Shown here: positions 31,973 to 41,682 of the stretch, piece after piece
Layout of the letters: each line of letters starts with the position of its first letter
Numbering within the stretch: position 1 is the stretch's first letter
Assembly: GCA_050261915.1 (NCBI GenBank)
Contig: JBLNDT010000052.1
Coordinates: forward strand, 1-64,000
Direction of reading: 5' to 3'
Source of the DNA: UBA699 sp050261915
Lineage (GTDB): Bacteria; Bacillota; Clostridia; Clostridiales; Clostridiaceae
DNA length: 64,000 nt
Made by a program: the position numbers and the translations under genes
The notes under the pieces: generated by a model
The model's database searches: none
Told to the model about the DNA's origin: nothing
The model's input: the letters and a program-made list of their open reading frames with translations, nothing else

Positions 31973-32545
31973 AATACGTCCCTTCCAAACCATTAATTTA
32001 TTATTCAAAACAGCATTAAATTTGCCGAGCAAAGTAGCAACTTTAGAATTTAAAGGGAGTAAGTTTGTCAGTTCAAGACCGTCCTGTTTTTCCTTTGAAA
32101 TATCATAATTTTGTACCATATTATATTTTTGGAAATACTCGTCAAATATCAGAAAGACATAGGAATCCATTTTATTCGAAAATGCCCTAAATGTTTTGCA
32201 GCACGTAAAATCAACAATTATCATTGTGGAGGCAATTCTTAAAATAACAAAAATATTATAACAAATCATTTTGGTAATAACAAGATGACAATCCAATATA
32301 TAGGATAATCTTGATGATTACCATTGGGTATCTCATCATTATATTCAATCTATGAGGTAAATAGCTTTGAAAAAAAGTATCGTTATGAATTTAATTCTAA
32401 AAAACAGAAAAACCCTTGTAACAACCTGCAAAAATTGTAAAAATAGGATATAATAATTGAATATGGATAATTATATAAGTTATAATAATTAGTGGGACAA
32501 ACTTTTACAAATAATATAAAAAATTTACATAAAGGGGTTTTTTAG
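31973..32545. other. 573-bp region without a supported gene
   Basis: Between the lipoprotein gene and the hscC-like gene. It must carry promoters for both. A TATAAT (32449-32454), with a poor -35-like sequence, lies about 95 bp before the hscC-like gene. The minus frame is open through 32296 but shows no recognisable protein or ribosome site. No RNA structure was recognised. Confidence 0.5.
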
Positions 32546-34240
32546 GTGAAGACAATAGGTATAGATTTAGGAACTACAAACAGCTTAGTTGCGTATTGGG
32601 ATGATGACATGGCAAAACTTATTCCAAACAATCTCGGTTCAAACCTTACACCGTCTGTGGTAAGTGTTGATGAATCTGGAGAAATATATGTTGGACAAAT
32701 TGCCAAAGAACGTATTATAACACATTCTCATTTAACAGCTGCTAATTTTAAACGATATATGGGAACTGAAAAGATATACAGATTAGGAATATATTCATTT
32801 ACACCTGAAGAGCTTTCTGCCTTTGTTATTAAATCCTTGAAGTCAGATGCTGAAACATTTTTAGGAGGCGAAGTAACTGATGCAATAATTAGTGTGCCTG
32901 CCTATTTCAATGATGCTCAAAGAAAAGCAACTAAACGTGCTGCTGAATTAGCTGGATTAAATGTTGAGAGACTAATCAGCGAACCAACAGCAGCTGCTAT
33001 ATCCTATGGACTTCATCAGGAAAAATTTGAAACAAAGTTTTTAGTCTTTGACCTCGGCGGAGGTACCTTTGACGTTTCAATTCTTGAAATGTTTGAGTGT
33101 GTAATGGAGGTAAAATCAATTGCAGGTGACAATTTCCTAGGCGGGGAGGACTTTACCGAGCTCTTATTGTCATATTTCGTTAATAACACTGATATAAATA
33201 TTGAAAATCTGGATTTGAAAACCCGTTCAATATTAAGTAAACAGGCAGAAGGCTGTAAACATCAGCTTACAAATGATTCAATGGGTAAAATGAGCTTATG
33301 TTTATATGATAAAAACTTTGAAACTACAATTAACCGAACTGAATTCGAAAAGTTGGTAATACCCCTTTTGCTAAGATTACGCCAGCCTATAGAGAGAGCA
33401 CTCAGAGATGCGGACCTAACCCCTAAAGACATTGATGCAGTTGTTCTTATTGGTGGAGCTACAAGAATGCCTGTTGTAAGATCAGTAGTATCTAAAATGT
33501 TTAACAAGCTTCCCTACTCAAATATAAACCCTGATGAGGCTGTTGCACTTGGAACTGCTATTCAAGTAGCTTTAAAAGAGAGAAATGAGTCTTTAAGCGA
33601 AGTTATTCTTACTGATGTATGTCCATATTCCCTGGGGGTAAACGTTTCTAGAAGCATGGGAAATGGAAGGCATGAATCTGGTTACTTTCTGCCTATAATC
33701 GAAAGGAATACACCAATCCCAATAAGCAGAGAAGAAGTTCTTCAGACTATCGTTGACAAACAGACATCAATCCATGTGGAAATATTTCAGGGGGAAAGCA
33801 GAAGAGTTGAGAATAATGTAAAGATTGGCGAGTTAAATGTGAACGTACCTCCTGCACCAGCTGGAGAACAATTGATTAATTTACGTTATACATATGATAT
33901 AAATGGAATTCTTGAAGTAGAGACTGTAGTTATTAAAACTGGAGTTAAAAACCGAATTGTTATAGAAAAGTCTCCAGGAAGCATGACTGAGAAAGAAATT
34001 GAAGAAAGCCTTGAAAAGCTGAAGAATATAAAAATTCATCCTCGTGATATAGCGGAGAATAAGCTTTTAATTGCAAGAGGTGAACGTATGTACGAAGAAT
34101 CAATTGGTGAAATGCGTGAGTACATATCTGCAATTCTTCAAAATTTTGATAGTGTCCTATTAAAACAAAACCATAAAGAAGTTAAAATTGCCGCTGAAAA
34201 ACTTAAAAAAGCACTTGATGAACTTGAAAGGATTTTTTAA
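32546..34240 (+). CDS. hscC: HscC-type Hsp70 chaperone
   Basis: A 564-residue Hsp70, shorter than DnaK and lacking its long lid tail. The ATPase domain shows IGIDLGTTNSLVAYW, VPAYFNDAQRKATKRAAELA, LVFDLGGGTFDVSILE and VLIGGATRMP; the substrate domain has ERNTPIPISR. Length and layout match HscC. GTG start with AAAGGGG. It is followed five bases later by a J-domain protein, like the hscC-djlB/djlC arrangement of E. coli, so the two probably act together. Confidence 0.88.
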   Translation: MKTIGIDLGTTNSLVAYWDDDMAKLIPNNLGSNLTPSVVSVDESGEIYVGQIAKERIITHSHLTAANFKRYMGTEKIYRLGIYSFTPEELSAFVIKSLKSDAETFLGGEVTDAIISVPAYFNDAQRKATKRAAELAGLNVERLISEPTAAAISYGLHQEKFETKFLVFDLGGGTFDVSILEMFECVMEVKSIAGDNFLGGEDFTELLLSYFVNNTDINIENLDLKTRSILSKQAEGCKHQLTNDSMGKMSLCLYDKNFETTINRTEFEKLVIPLLLRLRQPIERALRDADLTPKDIDAVVLIGGATRMPVVRSVVSKMFNKLPYSNINPDEAVALGTAIQVALKERNESLSEVILTDVCPYSLGVNVSRSMGNGRHESGYFLPIIERNTPIPISREEVLQTIVDKQTSIHVEIFQGESRRVENNVKIGELNVNVPPAPAGEQLINLRYTYDINGILEVETVVIKTGVKNRIVIEKSPGSMTEKEIEESLEKLKNIKIHPRDIAENKLLIARGERMYEESIGEMREYISAILQNFDSVLLKQNHKEVKIAAEKLKKALDELERIF

Positions 34241-34245
34241 TAATT

Positions 34246-35694
34246 ATGGATTCATGGAGCTTTTTAGATATTGAGCCTACAGGAGATATATTAGTAATAA
34301 AAAAAGCATATGCTAAAAAACTTAAAATCTATCATCCTGAAGAAGACCCTAAAGGATACCAGAGTTTGCGTCAGGCATATGATAATGCTGTTAAGTATGC
34401 AAAAGGACTTGCTGCCAATAAAGAACGTGAGACTTATGAAACAGCACCTATAATTGATACACCATTCGAATTACAATCAGATAATAACAAGGAAAGTTTT
34501 TCAACTGAGGCACAAATAGAATATGAAGAAAATCCTTACCCTCCGATTGATATGAAAATGTTGGACAATCAACCATGCATGACCACAATTGAGGAGAAAA
34601 GTGCTGAATTCTTAGTTCAAGTAGAAGCTTTATATAATGACTTTTTTTCAAGAATTGATATAAAAAACTGGAAGATACTTTTAAACAATGATCTCATGTG
34701 GAATATTGAAAACAAAAATAATCTTAGCGGATTAATGCTGAAATTCTTAAAATCCCATCATTACCTTCCTCAGGATGTGTGGATACTTTTAAATGACAAC
34801 TTTTGTTGGTGCAATAGGGATAATAGTATCCATGACTTTATTACTGATGAATTTATAAATTATATTCATCAGAATATAGAAGATCCAAACCCATTAAAAT
34901 ACTGCTTTTTTAAGCCTATAGAGGGCTTGGATTATGAAAAATTTCTTGAGTATAGGGAAAAAGCTTTTGAAAGTATATGGGAAAACGATGTTACTGATGC
35001 TAAATTTTATCTTGAACGTGCAAATACCATCTATCAAAATGACCCGGATTTACATCGATTAGAAGGTGTAATTAGTTTTCTTTATGGCAATATTGATAAT
35101 GCTATTTGTGAATTTAATAAAGCTATAAGGGCAAATCCTAATGATTTTGATGCTATTCTATATCGTGCTAACGCATATTATGAAAAAAAACAATTTAATG
35201 AAGCACTTGAAGCTTATTCCAAGGTTTATTCCAGAGATATCTACAAAAATGAACTGATGATTCTTATGGGGAATAGTTATTATAGGATGGGTGACTTAGG
35301 AAAAGCAAAACATTGGGCGTTACAATCACTGAAAGTAAAATCCTATCCAAATGAAGCAAAATTCCTTATTTCGCAAATAAATTTAAAAATCAGAAGTAAG
35401 ATCATTAAGGATTTAGAAAAGGATCCTTCCAATGAGGAACTGAAGAATATGCTTAATTACATGAATAAAGAGGTGCTTAAGGACAGTGAAAATATTACAG
35501 ACAATTATTCTACTTATGAAAAAATAAAATTTAAGATATTTGCCATATTACGTTCAAAATTTGTTAGATATACGTTATGGACCATATACACAATGTTTTT
35601 TTTAGTAGCTTTACTTTCAGCAAGCTATACAGCTGTATGTATTTTTCTTTTCGTATTTATTCGGCGTTTATTCTTGATAAAAATAAGACGATAA
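34246..35694 (+). CDS. J-domain protein with TPR repeats and C-terminal membrane helices
   Basis: A 482-residue protein. The first ~55 residues are J-like: WSFLDIEPTGDILVIKKAYA, then IYHPEEDPKGYQSLRQAYDNA, where the usual HPD is HPE, as in the HscC-partner J proteins I recall. TPR-like repeats follow (about 245-380, e.g. AICEFNKAIRANPNDFDAIL), and one or two hydrophobic helices lie at the C terminus (about 440-475). It probably recruits the upstream HscC to the membrane. Cotranscribed with it. Confidence 0.8.
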   Translation: MDSWSFLDIEPTGDILVIKKAYAKKLKIYHPEEDPKGYQSLRQAYDNAVKYAKGLAANKERETYETAPIIDTPFELQSDNNKESFSTEAQIEYEENPYPPIDMKMLDNQPCMTTIEEKSAEFLVQVEALYNDFFSRIDIKNWKILLNNDLMWNIENKNNLSGLMLKFLKSHHYLPQDVWILLNDNFCWCNRDNSIHDFITDEFINYIHQNIEDPNPLKYCFFKPIEGLDYEKFLEYREKAFESIWENDVTDAKFYLERANTIYQNDPDLHRLEGVISFLYGNIDNAICEFNKAIRANPNDFDAILYRANAYYEKKQFNEALEAYSKVYSRDIYKNELMILMGNSYYRMGDLGKAKHWALQSLKVKSYPNEAKFLISQINLKIRSKIIKDLEKDPSNEELKNMLNYMNKEVLKDSENITDNYSTYEKIKFKIFAILRSKFVRYTLWTIYTMFFLVALLSASYTAVCIFLFVFIRRLFLIKIRR

Positions 35695-35767
35695 ATGTTA
35701 GTGAGATTTATTGTTTTTATTTAAGATTTGTTGTTCTTGGCTTGGAATAATATGGGAGCAATGATTA

Positions 35768-35806
35768 AAAGTGCTAAATGCTGGTGATTTAGCACTTTCT
35801 ATTTTT
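35768..35806. terminator. Bidirectional terminator
   Basis: AAAGTGCTAAAT (35768-35779) pairs with ATTTAGCACTTT (35787-35798), then CTATTTTTA. It lies between convergent genes. Confidence 0.83.
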
Positions 35807-36416
35807 ATTCATAAATTACCTCTGCCATTACAATCTCTAATATTTTATTCTTATTCTCATTATAAATGACAAGTACATTGCCATCTTCTCCTGGTTCTTG
35901 TTCAATTATAACAAGGTTTTTTTCTACAACAGTTCTTACATATTGTCCAAGCAGTAACGTCATATTTTCCTCTATAGGATATAATGTTGTTACAACTTTA
36001 TTAGATTTATTACTAGTTAATTGCAATGCTGCCTTGGAATCTGGCATAACCTTAATATTCTCAAGCCTGCCTACGCATCCATATTTAGTCATAAGATTAA
36101 AGTCTATAACCTTTCCGAAACTTATAGTATCCCAATCTCCCATAAAGCTGTCTTGGTCAAATTCCTTAAGCACTTTGCTATATCTTCCAACATGTTCTAA
36201 GGTCATCTCACCAGACAAAACCATTATTTTTCTAAATACACTTTCCAGCTTTGTAAAGGTAGATTTTTCATCAGTTACTGTAGCCGAGCTTATCCTAAAT
36301 AAGAAGTTCCTTTCTGCATAACTACTGTCTTCTGGGTATATATAGAGCTGGGTTGTATCGCCACCAGACCATTTCGTTGTAGTAAAATCGGGCCTGCTTA
36401 AAATTTTAAGGTTCAT
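35805..36416 (-). CDS. HutD/Ves family cupin protein
   Basis: A 203-residue protein. TTKWSGGDTTQLYIYPEDSS at the N terminus, FLFRISSATV, STFTKLESVFRKIMVLSGEM and VIDFNLMTK are the conserved strands of the HutD/Ves family, a cupin fold of uncertain biochemical role. ATG 36416 follows GGAGGC; the longer frame to 36479 lacks support. No hut genes are nearby. Confidence 0.87.
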   Translation of the reverse strand: MNLKILSRPDFTTTKWSGGDTTQLYIYPEDSSYAERNFLFRISSATVTDEKSTFTKLESVFRKIMVLSGEMTLEHVGRYSKVLKEFDQDSFMGDWDTISFGKVIDFNLMTKYGCVGRLENIKVMPDSKAALQLTSNKSNKVVTTLYPIEENMTLLLGQYVRTVVEKNLVIIEQEPGEDGNVLVIYNENKNKILEIVMAEVIYE

Positions 36417-36683
36417 AGTACGCCTCCATGGTTCTATTCTAAAGTTTATTAACGTTTTGATAAATGATCTATATAGCACTGGATTCGCTAAAAGAGTTGG
36501 AACTTAGCTATATTAGGTAGATGAACGAAGAAAAACAATAAGAACCTGTTAAACAAAGTTTAGTTTTTGTAGTGATTTTATTAGTATAATCCCTTTATAT
36601 ATGGCTTTCTATTTCACATAATAAATTGTATAATATTATTAATTAATATATTATATGTAAAACAAGTATAGGGATGGTTTATT

Positions 36684-37451
36684 ATGAAAGACTTAGAGTT
36701 TACTGATAATGAGAAAATTGAGTTTATCTATGACGTAGTTATTGGAATGTTATCATTGGTGGCAACCTTTGTTGTAGTTCTTCAGTTTAGTAAAAATAAT
36801 ACGAGTATACAGTTAGTGTACTTAAACAGAATTGATAATATTATTTATTATATTTTTCTTCTTGATTTTGTAGGAAGGTGGGCTCTTTCAAAAAACAAAC
36901 GTTCCTTCATTAAAAATCACTACATAGATTTAATTGCTTTACTTCCCTTTCACTTTTTCACAAATTCTCCTTATGGAAGCATATTTAAACTTATGAGAGT
37001 TATGACCTATTTACTGCGTCTAGTACATAACATTAGGGAGATTTTATATACAAATGGATTTATCTACTCATTAGGATCTGCCAGCATAATAACTTTAATA
37101 GGCTCCTTCGCTATTTATTTTTTAGAAAGAGATTCCAGCACTACAATAAAGTCCTATGGAGATGCTCTTTGGTGGAGTATTGTAACTATTACCACTGTAG
37201 GATATGGTGATATAAGCCCAAGTACTTCAGCAGGGAGGGCCATAGCCGTTATTCTTATGTTATCTGGCATAGGGTTTTTAAGTATGCTAACAAGTACAAT
37301 TTCTACTTACTTTATAACAAAGACCGATAAAAAAAGAAAGAAAATATTTTCTAATAGTGAAATTGTTTCCCTAGATATTTCTGATCTTACAAAGGAGCAG
37401 AGAAAGCAAGTCATTGAGTTTTTCGAGTTTGTAAAAACCAGAGAAAATTAA
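36684..37451 (+). CDS. Voltage-gated-type potassium channel
   Basis: A 255-residue membrane protein with about six helices, a basic segment resembling S4 (FKLMRVMTYLLRLVHNIREI near 98-117), and the pore loop WWSIVTITTVGYGDISP near 165-181. The TVGYGD filter predicts K+ selectivity. A short cytoplasmic C terminus lacks an RCK domain. Ribosome site AGGGATGG; appears monocistronic. Confidence 0.9.
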   Translation: MKDLEFTDNEKIEFIYDVVIGMLSLVATFVVVLQFSKNNTSIQLVYLNRIDNIIYYIFLLDFVGRWALSKNKRSFIKNHYIDLIALLPFHFFTNSPYGSIFKLMRVMTYLLRLVHNIREILYTNGFIYSLGSASIITLIGSFAIYFLERDSSTTIKSYGDALWWSIVTITTVGYGDISPSTSAGRAIAVILMLSGIGFLSMLTSTISTYFITKTDKKRKKIFSNSEIVSLDISDLTKEQRKQVIEFFEFVKTREN

Positions 37452-37571
37452 TTTAGTATGCTATTTCAAATTCTTCTACACATCTACATTCGCCCTCAAA
37501 ACAAGAAATATCCTTTAACTCGCTGCGCTTTCAGGAGTAAGTTAACCTCACCAAATCAAAGATTCGGAGGC

Positions 37572-38051
37572 TTACTTATGGTACGGTTCTCCGTTAATAA
37601 TTCTGTACCCCCTATAAATCTGCTCAAGAAGTATTACCCTCATAAGCTGATGGGGGAAGGTCATCTTTGAAAAGGATATGGAGAAGTTACCACGGCTTAA
37701 AACATCTTTAGACAAGCCCAAAGAGCCACCGATAACAAAGGCTATGTTGCTGCTGCCCTCAAGACCGCTGCGTTGAATGTACTCTGAGAAATCCTCGGAG
37801 CTAAGCATCTTTCCCTTAAGATCCAGGGTTACCACAACCATGTTGTCCTTTATGCTTTTAAGGATGGACAAGCCTTCTTTTTCTTTTATCTGAAGTTCTT
37901 CCTTTTCCGATGCATTGTCAGGAGTTTTTTCATCTGGAATTTCTATGACCTCCAGCTTGCAGTAGCGGCTTAGGCGCTTACTGTATTCTGCAATAGCGTC
38001 TTTCAGGTATTTTTCTTTTATTTTTCCTACACATATTATATAAATGTTCAT
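37572..38051 (-). CDS. rlmH: 23S rRNA pseudouridine-1915 N3-methyltransferase
   Basis: A 159-residue SPOUT methyltransferase that methylates pseudouridine 1915 in helix 69. IYIICVGKIKEKYLKDAIAE at the N terminus, VTLDLKGKMLSSEDF, the knot motif IAFVIGGSLGLSKDV and SKMTFPHQLMRVILLEQIYR are all present, and length is standard. Ribosome site AAGGAGAG. A large open frame on the opposite strand near 37458-37670 is an artefact. Confidence 0.96.
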   Translation of the reverse strand: MNIYIICVGKIKEKYLKDAIAEYSKRLSRYCKLEVIEIPDEKTPDNASEKEELQIKEKEGLSILKSIKDNMVVVTLDLKGKMLSSEDFSEYIQRSGLEGSSNIAFVIGGSLGLSKDVLSRGNFSISFSKMTFPHQLMRVILLEQIYRGYRIINGEPYHK

Positions 38052-38062
38052 AAGCTCTCCTT

Positions 38063-38093
38063 AATAAAAAAGCCTTGCACAAGGTGTGCAAGG
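38063..38093 (-). terminator. Terminator between the SEC-C gene and rlmH
   Basis: CCTTGCAC (38073-38080) and GTGCAAGG (38086-38093) form the stem. On the minus strand it is followed by TTTTTTATT, so it ends or attenuates the murA-to-SEC-C operon before rlmH. Confidence 0.8.
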
Positions 38094-38100
38094 AACTTAA

Positions 38101-38604
38101 TTACGCGTTTTTGCCGCAGCAGTTTTTGTATTTCTTGCCGCTTCCACATGGACAAGGTTCATTTCTTCCAACCTTATCTTTGTTTACTATTGTTTTTGAA
38201 GCTGCCCATTCTTTTTTAATTTCTTTTCTCTTATCCATTGAGAATATTGCATCCCACTGAGGAAGTTCATAGAGGTAATCAGCTTTTGCTTCAAGCATGT
38301 TGAAGTATAACTTTGCATGATCTATTTTCAAGCTGATTTCTGAATCCTCTTCTAAGCTTTCAAGGTCTAGTTTTTCAACTAGGCTGTCGTTTATTCCGTC
38401 TAAGAAACCCATAAAGAAAACTGGTTCAGCACCATATTTTTCTGCAAGTTCTTTTATAGTTCCTTTAATTTCTGCCTGGTGATCACCAAGAACCTTTGAG
38501 TACACGCCTTTTTCTATAGCGCTGTATTCCTGCCAGAATGCTGGTTCTCCTCTTTCTTGTACAATTTCAATTACCATTTCGGTCCAGTTGTTGTATAAAC
38601 TCAT
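38101..38604 (-). CDS. SEC-C zinc-binding motif protein
   Basis: A 167-residue protein ending in VGRNEPCPCGSGKKYKNCCG, the zinc-binding SEC-C motif found at the C terminus of SecA. The helical N-terminal part is not recognised. Probably a protein-protein contact module near ribosomes or translocase, by analogy only. Ribosome site AAAGGAG. Confidence 0.85.
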   Translation of the reverse strand: MSLYNNWTEMVIEIVQERGEPAFWQEYSAIEKGVYSKVLGDHQAEIKGTIKELAEKYGAEPVFFMGFLDGINDSLVEKLDLESLEEDSEISLKIDHAKLYFNMLEAKADYLYELPQWDAIFSMDKRKEIKKEWAASKTIVNKDKVGRNEPCPCGSGKKYKNCCGKNA

Positions 38605-38619
38605 TTTGTAACTCCTTTT

Positions 38620-38799
38620 CTAATCTGATATTTCTAAAACATATATTGCATTTTTACTGCAGTAGCTGCAGCAAATTTCTTTTGTCTCAAGTAATATTGG
38701 AAATGTCTCATATTTCACTAAAAAATCATCTATTGCCTGATCTATATGTTCCACGCAAGAGTATATCCTGCTCTTATTCTGCTGTTCTATTAAAATCAT
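38620..38799 (-). CDS. CxxH/CxxC small zinc-type protein
   Basis: A 59-residue protein of the Firmicute CxxH/CxxC family: RIYSCVEHIDQAIDDFLVKY (C-x2-H) and CSYCSKNAIYVL (C-x2-C), a likely zinc site. It is usually encoded near yycJ and rlmH, as here. The ATG at 38799 is directly after GGAAGGG, an unusually tight spacing, so initiation may be weak or slightly downstream. Confidence 0.78.
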   Translation of the reverse strand: MILIEQQNKSRIYSCVEHIDQAIDDFLVKYETFPILLETKEICCSYCSKNAIYVLEISD

Positions 38800-38818
38800 C
38801 CCTTCCAAAGGTCTGTGT

Positions 38819-39604
38819 TTAAATTTCCAGATAGTTGCTTGGCATGTCACGTTTTGCCATGCTTATGGTCAGGTCCTTGTCCAAGGTTATGTCATTTTCT
38901 CTTAAGATATTTATTACTGTCTGGTAGGCCAAGTCTGGGTAATTGTTAGTTTTGCTTAAATGGCCTAGTATTATGTTCTTAAATTTTCTATTTACTATGC
39001 TTACTATTGCATTTCCGCAGTCTTCGTTTGAAAGATGGCCAATGTTGCTTAATATCCTTCGCTTTAAAGGATATGGGTATGGGCCGAACTTCAGCATTTC
39101 AACATCATGGTTGCTCTCTAGAAGAATTATATCTGCATCTTCGATATTTTCTTTGATTTCCTTTGAGAATACCCCAAAGTCGGTAGCAACACAAACCTTC
39201 TTATCCTTTGAGGAAACTGAATATCCGCTTGGACATGCTGCATCATGGGATATGTTGAAGCGCCCAATTTCAATATCCTTTATAGTAATTGTGTCCTTGT
39301 CAAAAATTTTTATGTTGTCTTCTTTAATTTTGCCAATTGAATTAATCATTGCATTCCAGGTTTTTTCGTTTGCGTATATTGGCAGATCGTATTTTCTTGA
39401 TAAAACACCTATACCCTTTGTATGGTCTATGTGTTCATGAGTAACAAAGATTGCATCAATGTTTGCAGAGGTTTGTCCAATTTGGTTCATCGCATTTTCA
39501 ATGCTTTTGCCTGGAAGTCCTGCGTCAATAAGCACCTTTGCATTATCAGAAGAAACAAATATACTGTTTCCACTGCTTCCGCTATATAACGGACAAAATA
39601 TCAT
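38819..39604 (-). CDS. YycJ/WalJ-type metallo-beta-lactamase-fold hydrolase
   Basis: A 261-residue MBL-fold protein. CPLYSGSSGNSIFVSSDNAK at the N terminus, the metal motif FVTHEHIDHTKGIGVL near 53-68, HDAACPSGY, ATDFGVF and LGHLSKTNN are all typical. YycJ proteins belong to the WalKR locus in bacilli and are 5'-3' exonuclease-like; the exact role here is unproven. It is part of the murA-yycJ operon. Confidence 0.9.
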   Translation of the reverse strand: MIFCPLYSGSSGNSIFVSSDNAKVLIDAGLPGKSIENAMNQIGQTSANIDAIFVTHEHIDHTKGIGVLSRKYDLPIYANEKTWNAMINSIGKIKEDNIKIFDKDTITIKDIEIGRFNISHDAACPSGYSVSSKDKKVCVATDFGVFSKEIKENIEDADIILLESNHDVEMLKFGPYPYPLKRRILSNIGHLSNEDCGNAIVSIVNRKFKNIILGHLSKTNNYPDLAYQTVINILRENDITLDKDLTISMAKRDMPSNYLEI

Positions 39605-39634
39605 AATAAATCTCCTATCTAAGGTAAAATATTT

Positions 39635-40891
39635 CTATTCAGAAACTCTGCAGATATCTGCTCCTAAATGTTTAAACTTATTTTCTATGTTAGGGTAACC
39701 TCTGTCTATATGTTCAATGCTTATAACTTCAGTGGTGCCATCAGCTATTAGGCCTGCAATAACCATGGCAGCACCTGCACGAAGGTCAGTTGCTTCAACT
39801 ACAGCTCCTGTTAATTTGCTTACTCCGTCTATAATGGCGGTTCTGCCTTCTACATTTATGTTTGCACCCATCTTTTTCAGCTCATCTACATGCTTAAACC
39901 TGCTCTCCCAAATGCTCTCAGTGATTATGCTTCTTCCTTTTGCAGTAGCTAAAAGTGAAGAAAGAGGCTGCTGCACATCAGTTGGGAATCCTGGATATGG
40001 CTGGGTTTTAATGTTTACGCCCTTAAGTCTGACCTTTGAAGATACCGTAATGGAATCTCCATTTTCAATTACCTCAGCGCCCATTTCTGTAAGTTTTGCA
40101 GATATTGATTCAAGATGTTTTGGAATTACATTTTCTATAGTAACCTTGCCTCCGCAGGCTGCAGCTGCAATCATAAAGGTACCTGCTTCTATTTGATCTG
40201 GTATTACACTGTAGGAACAGCCCTTTAGTTCTTTAACACCTGTGATTCTTATTATGTCAGTACCGGCTCCTTTAACATTTGCACCCATGCTGTTCAGGAA
40301 GTTTGCAACGTCTACCACATGTGGTTCCTTTGCAACATTTTCCAAGGTAGTGGTACCTTCAGCTAAGGTTGCTGCAAGCATAACATTTATAGTTGCTCCA
40401 ACGCTTACAACGTCAAAAAAAATGTTTGTTCCAACAAGCTTTTCAGCTTCAACAACTACGCATCCGTGGTTTATTTTTACCTTTGCACCTAGGGCTTCAA
40501 AGCCCTTTATATGCTGGTCAATAGGTCTCACCCCAATTGGGCATCCCCCTGGAAGCTCTACAGAGGCTTTTTTAAATCTGCTTAAAAGTGCGCCTATTAA
40601 ATAATAGGAAGCCCTCATTTTCCTTACATCTTCTGTATTAGCATTTAAATTGTTTAATTTTGTACTATCTATCATAACTGAATTACAATTGCGAACTACT
40701 TTACAGCCAAGACTCTCTATTATTCTTTCCAGGCAGTTAACATCCTCGATATTCGGTATATTATCTATATTACAGATACCGCTTCCTGCCAGTAGTGCAG
40801 CTGGAAGAATTGCAACCGCTGCATTTTTGGCACCGCTTATTTCTATATTGCCAAAAAGAGGGTTACCTCCCTTTATAACTAGTTTCTCCAT
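39635..40891 (-). CDS. murA: UDP-N-acetylglucosamine 1-carboxyvinyltransferase
   Basis: A 418-residue MurA, the first committed step of peptidoglycan synthesis and target of fosfomycin. The EPSP-synthase-like fold is marked by GGNPLFGNIEISGAKNAAVA, the catalytic loop LPGGCPIGVRPIDQHI with the reactive Cys, and FPTDVQQPLSSLLATAKG. The reactive Cys predicts fosfomycin sensitivity rather than the resistant Asp form. Start ATG 40891 after GGATGGA. Confidence 0.96.
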   Translation of the reverse strand: MEKLVIKGGNPLFGNIEISGAKNAAVAILPAALLAGSGICNIDNIPNIEDVNCLERIIESLGCKVVRNCNSVMIDSTKLNNLNANTEDVRKMRASYYLIGALLSRFKKASVELPGGCPIGVRPIDQHIKGFEALGAKVKINHGCVVVEAEKLVGTNIFFDVVSVGATINVMLAATLAEGTTTLENVAKEPHVVDVANFLNSMGANVKGAGTDIIRITGVKELKGCSYSVIPDQIEAGTFMIAAAACGGKVTIENVIPKHLESISAKLTEMGAEVIENGDSITVSSKVRLKGVNIKTQPYPGFPTDVQQPLSSLLATAKGRSIITESIWESRFKHVDELKKMGANINVEGRTAIIDGVSKLTGAVVEATDLRAGAAMVIAGLIADGTTEVISIEHIDRGYPNIENKFKHLGADICRVSE

Positions 40892-41111
40892 TGAAAAAAT
40901 CCATCCTTATCTAATATAAAATATAGTTACAAACTCCATTATAACATAATTCTATATAATTTTATCATTTATTTCAGAAATGTGAATACCATATTAATTA
41001 TTTTTTAAATATTTCCTCCTATTTTATTGGTATTATATATTCTGATTATATGGTATAATACAAAATGTACAATAAATCATTGTTTATAGGGTATGGAGGA
41101 AGCAAAATAAA

Positions 41112-41648
41112 ATGAAGTATTATTTAGTGGCACTGCTTGATAAAAACTCAAATGAACATTTGGAACAGGTTCAAAGAAATATATGCAAAAAATACAAATT
41201 ATTTAAGGGAACACCTTTATTATATATCCCCTTGGAAGTTATAGGAGACCCTGATGTGGATAAATTAAGCAGGGTAGTATCTGACATAGTAAAACCGTAT
41301 AAAAAGTTCAAGGTTTCAATAAATGGGGCAGAGTGCTCTAATTCAGCAATGAAATTTGCAAATCTTAAGATTGAAAATAAGGGATATATAGTAAGACTAA
41401 CAAGACATTTTAATGAAAAGCTTAAAATGAATGGTTTCGATGTAAAAGAAAATCATCAGGAACATCAATTGTGCATACCCCTATCTGGGAATTTATTTCA
41501 CAGCAAGGAAAGTGTAAAGGATAATAATGATAATGTTAAAAATGAGAATATAAACAGGATGGTTACAATAGATAGAATAGAACTCTGGAAAAATGTAAAT
41601 AACAAAAAAGATATGCTGGTTAAAAAATTTCAATTAAGAGAATATTAA
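41112..41648 (+). CDS. Degenerate 2H-phosphoesterase-like protein (tentative)
   Basis: A 178-residue soluble protein. The beginning (KYYLVALLDKNSNEHLEQVQ, then PLLYIPLEVIGDPDVDKL) and the second strand (EHQLCIPLSGNLF) resemble LigT/2'-5' RNA-ligase-like 2H proteins. The two catalytic H-x-T/S motifs are not clearly kept (YIPL; HQLCIPL). It may bind rather than cleave nucleotides. Ribosome site TGGAGGAAG. Family call weak. Confidence 0.5.
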   Translation: MKYYLVALLDKNSNEHLEQVQRNICKKYKLFKGTPLLYIPLEVIGDPDVDKLSRVVSDIVKPYKKFKVSINGAECSNSAMKFANLKIENKGYIVRLTRHFNEKLKMNGFDVKENHQEHQLCIPLSGNLFHSKESVKDNNDNVKNENINRMVTIDRIELWKNVNNKKDMLVKKFQLREY

Positions 41649-41651
41649 AAT

Positions 41652-41682
41652 AGGGTGTGTCCTTGGACACACCCTTAAAATT
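41652..41682. terminator. Hairpin between convergent genes
   Basis: AGGGTGTGTCC (41652-41662) pairs perfectly with GGACACACCCT (41665-41675). The flanking T/A tracts are modest (TATTTTAATATT on the minus side). Confidence 0.75.

Noticed and set aside
31973..32296. Upstream extension of the lipoprotein reading frame by 108 codons
   Set aside because: It would bury the signal peptide and lipobox, has no ribosome site and no recognisable protein content.
37458..37670. Plus-strand open frame over the rlmH end
   Set aside because: It lies mostly opposite the well-conserved C terminus of RlmH and lacks a ribosome site or family resemblance.
39717..40604. Long plus-strand frames opposite murA
   Set aside because: They mirror the codon pattern of MurA (Thr/Ser/Ala-rich low-complexity products) and have no ribosome sites.
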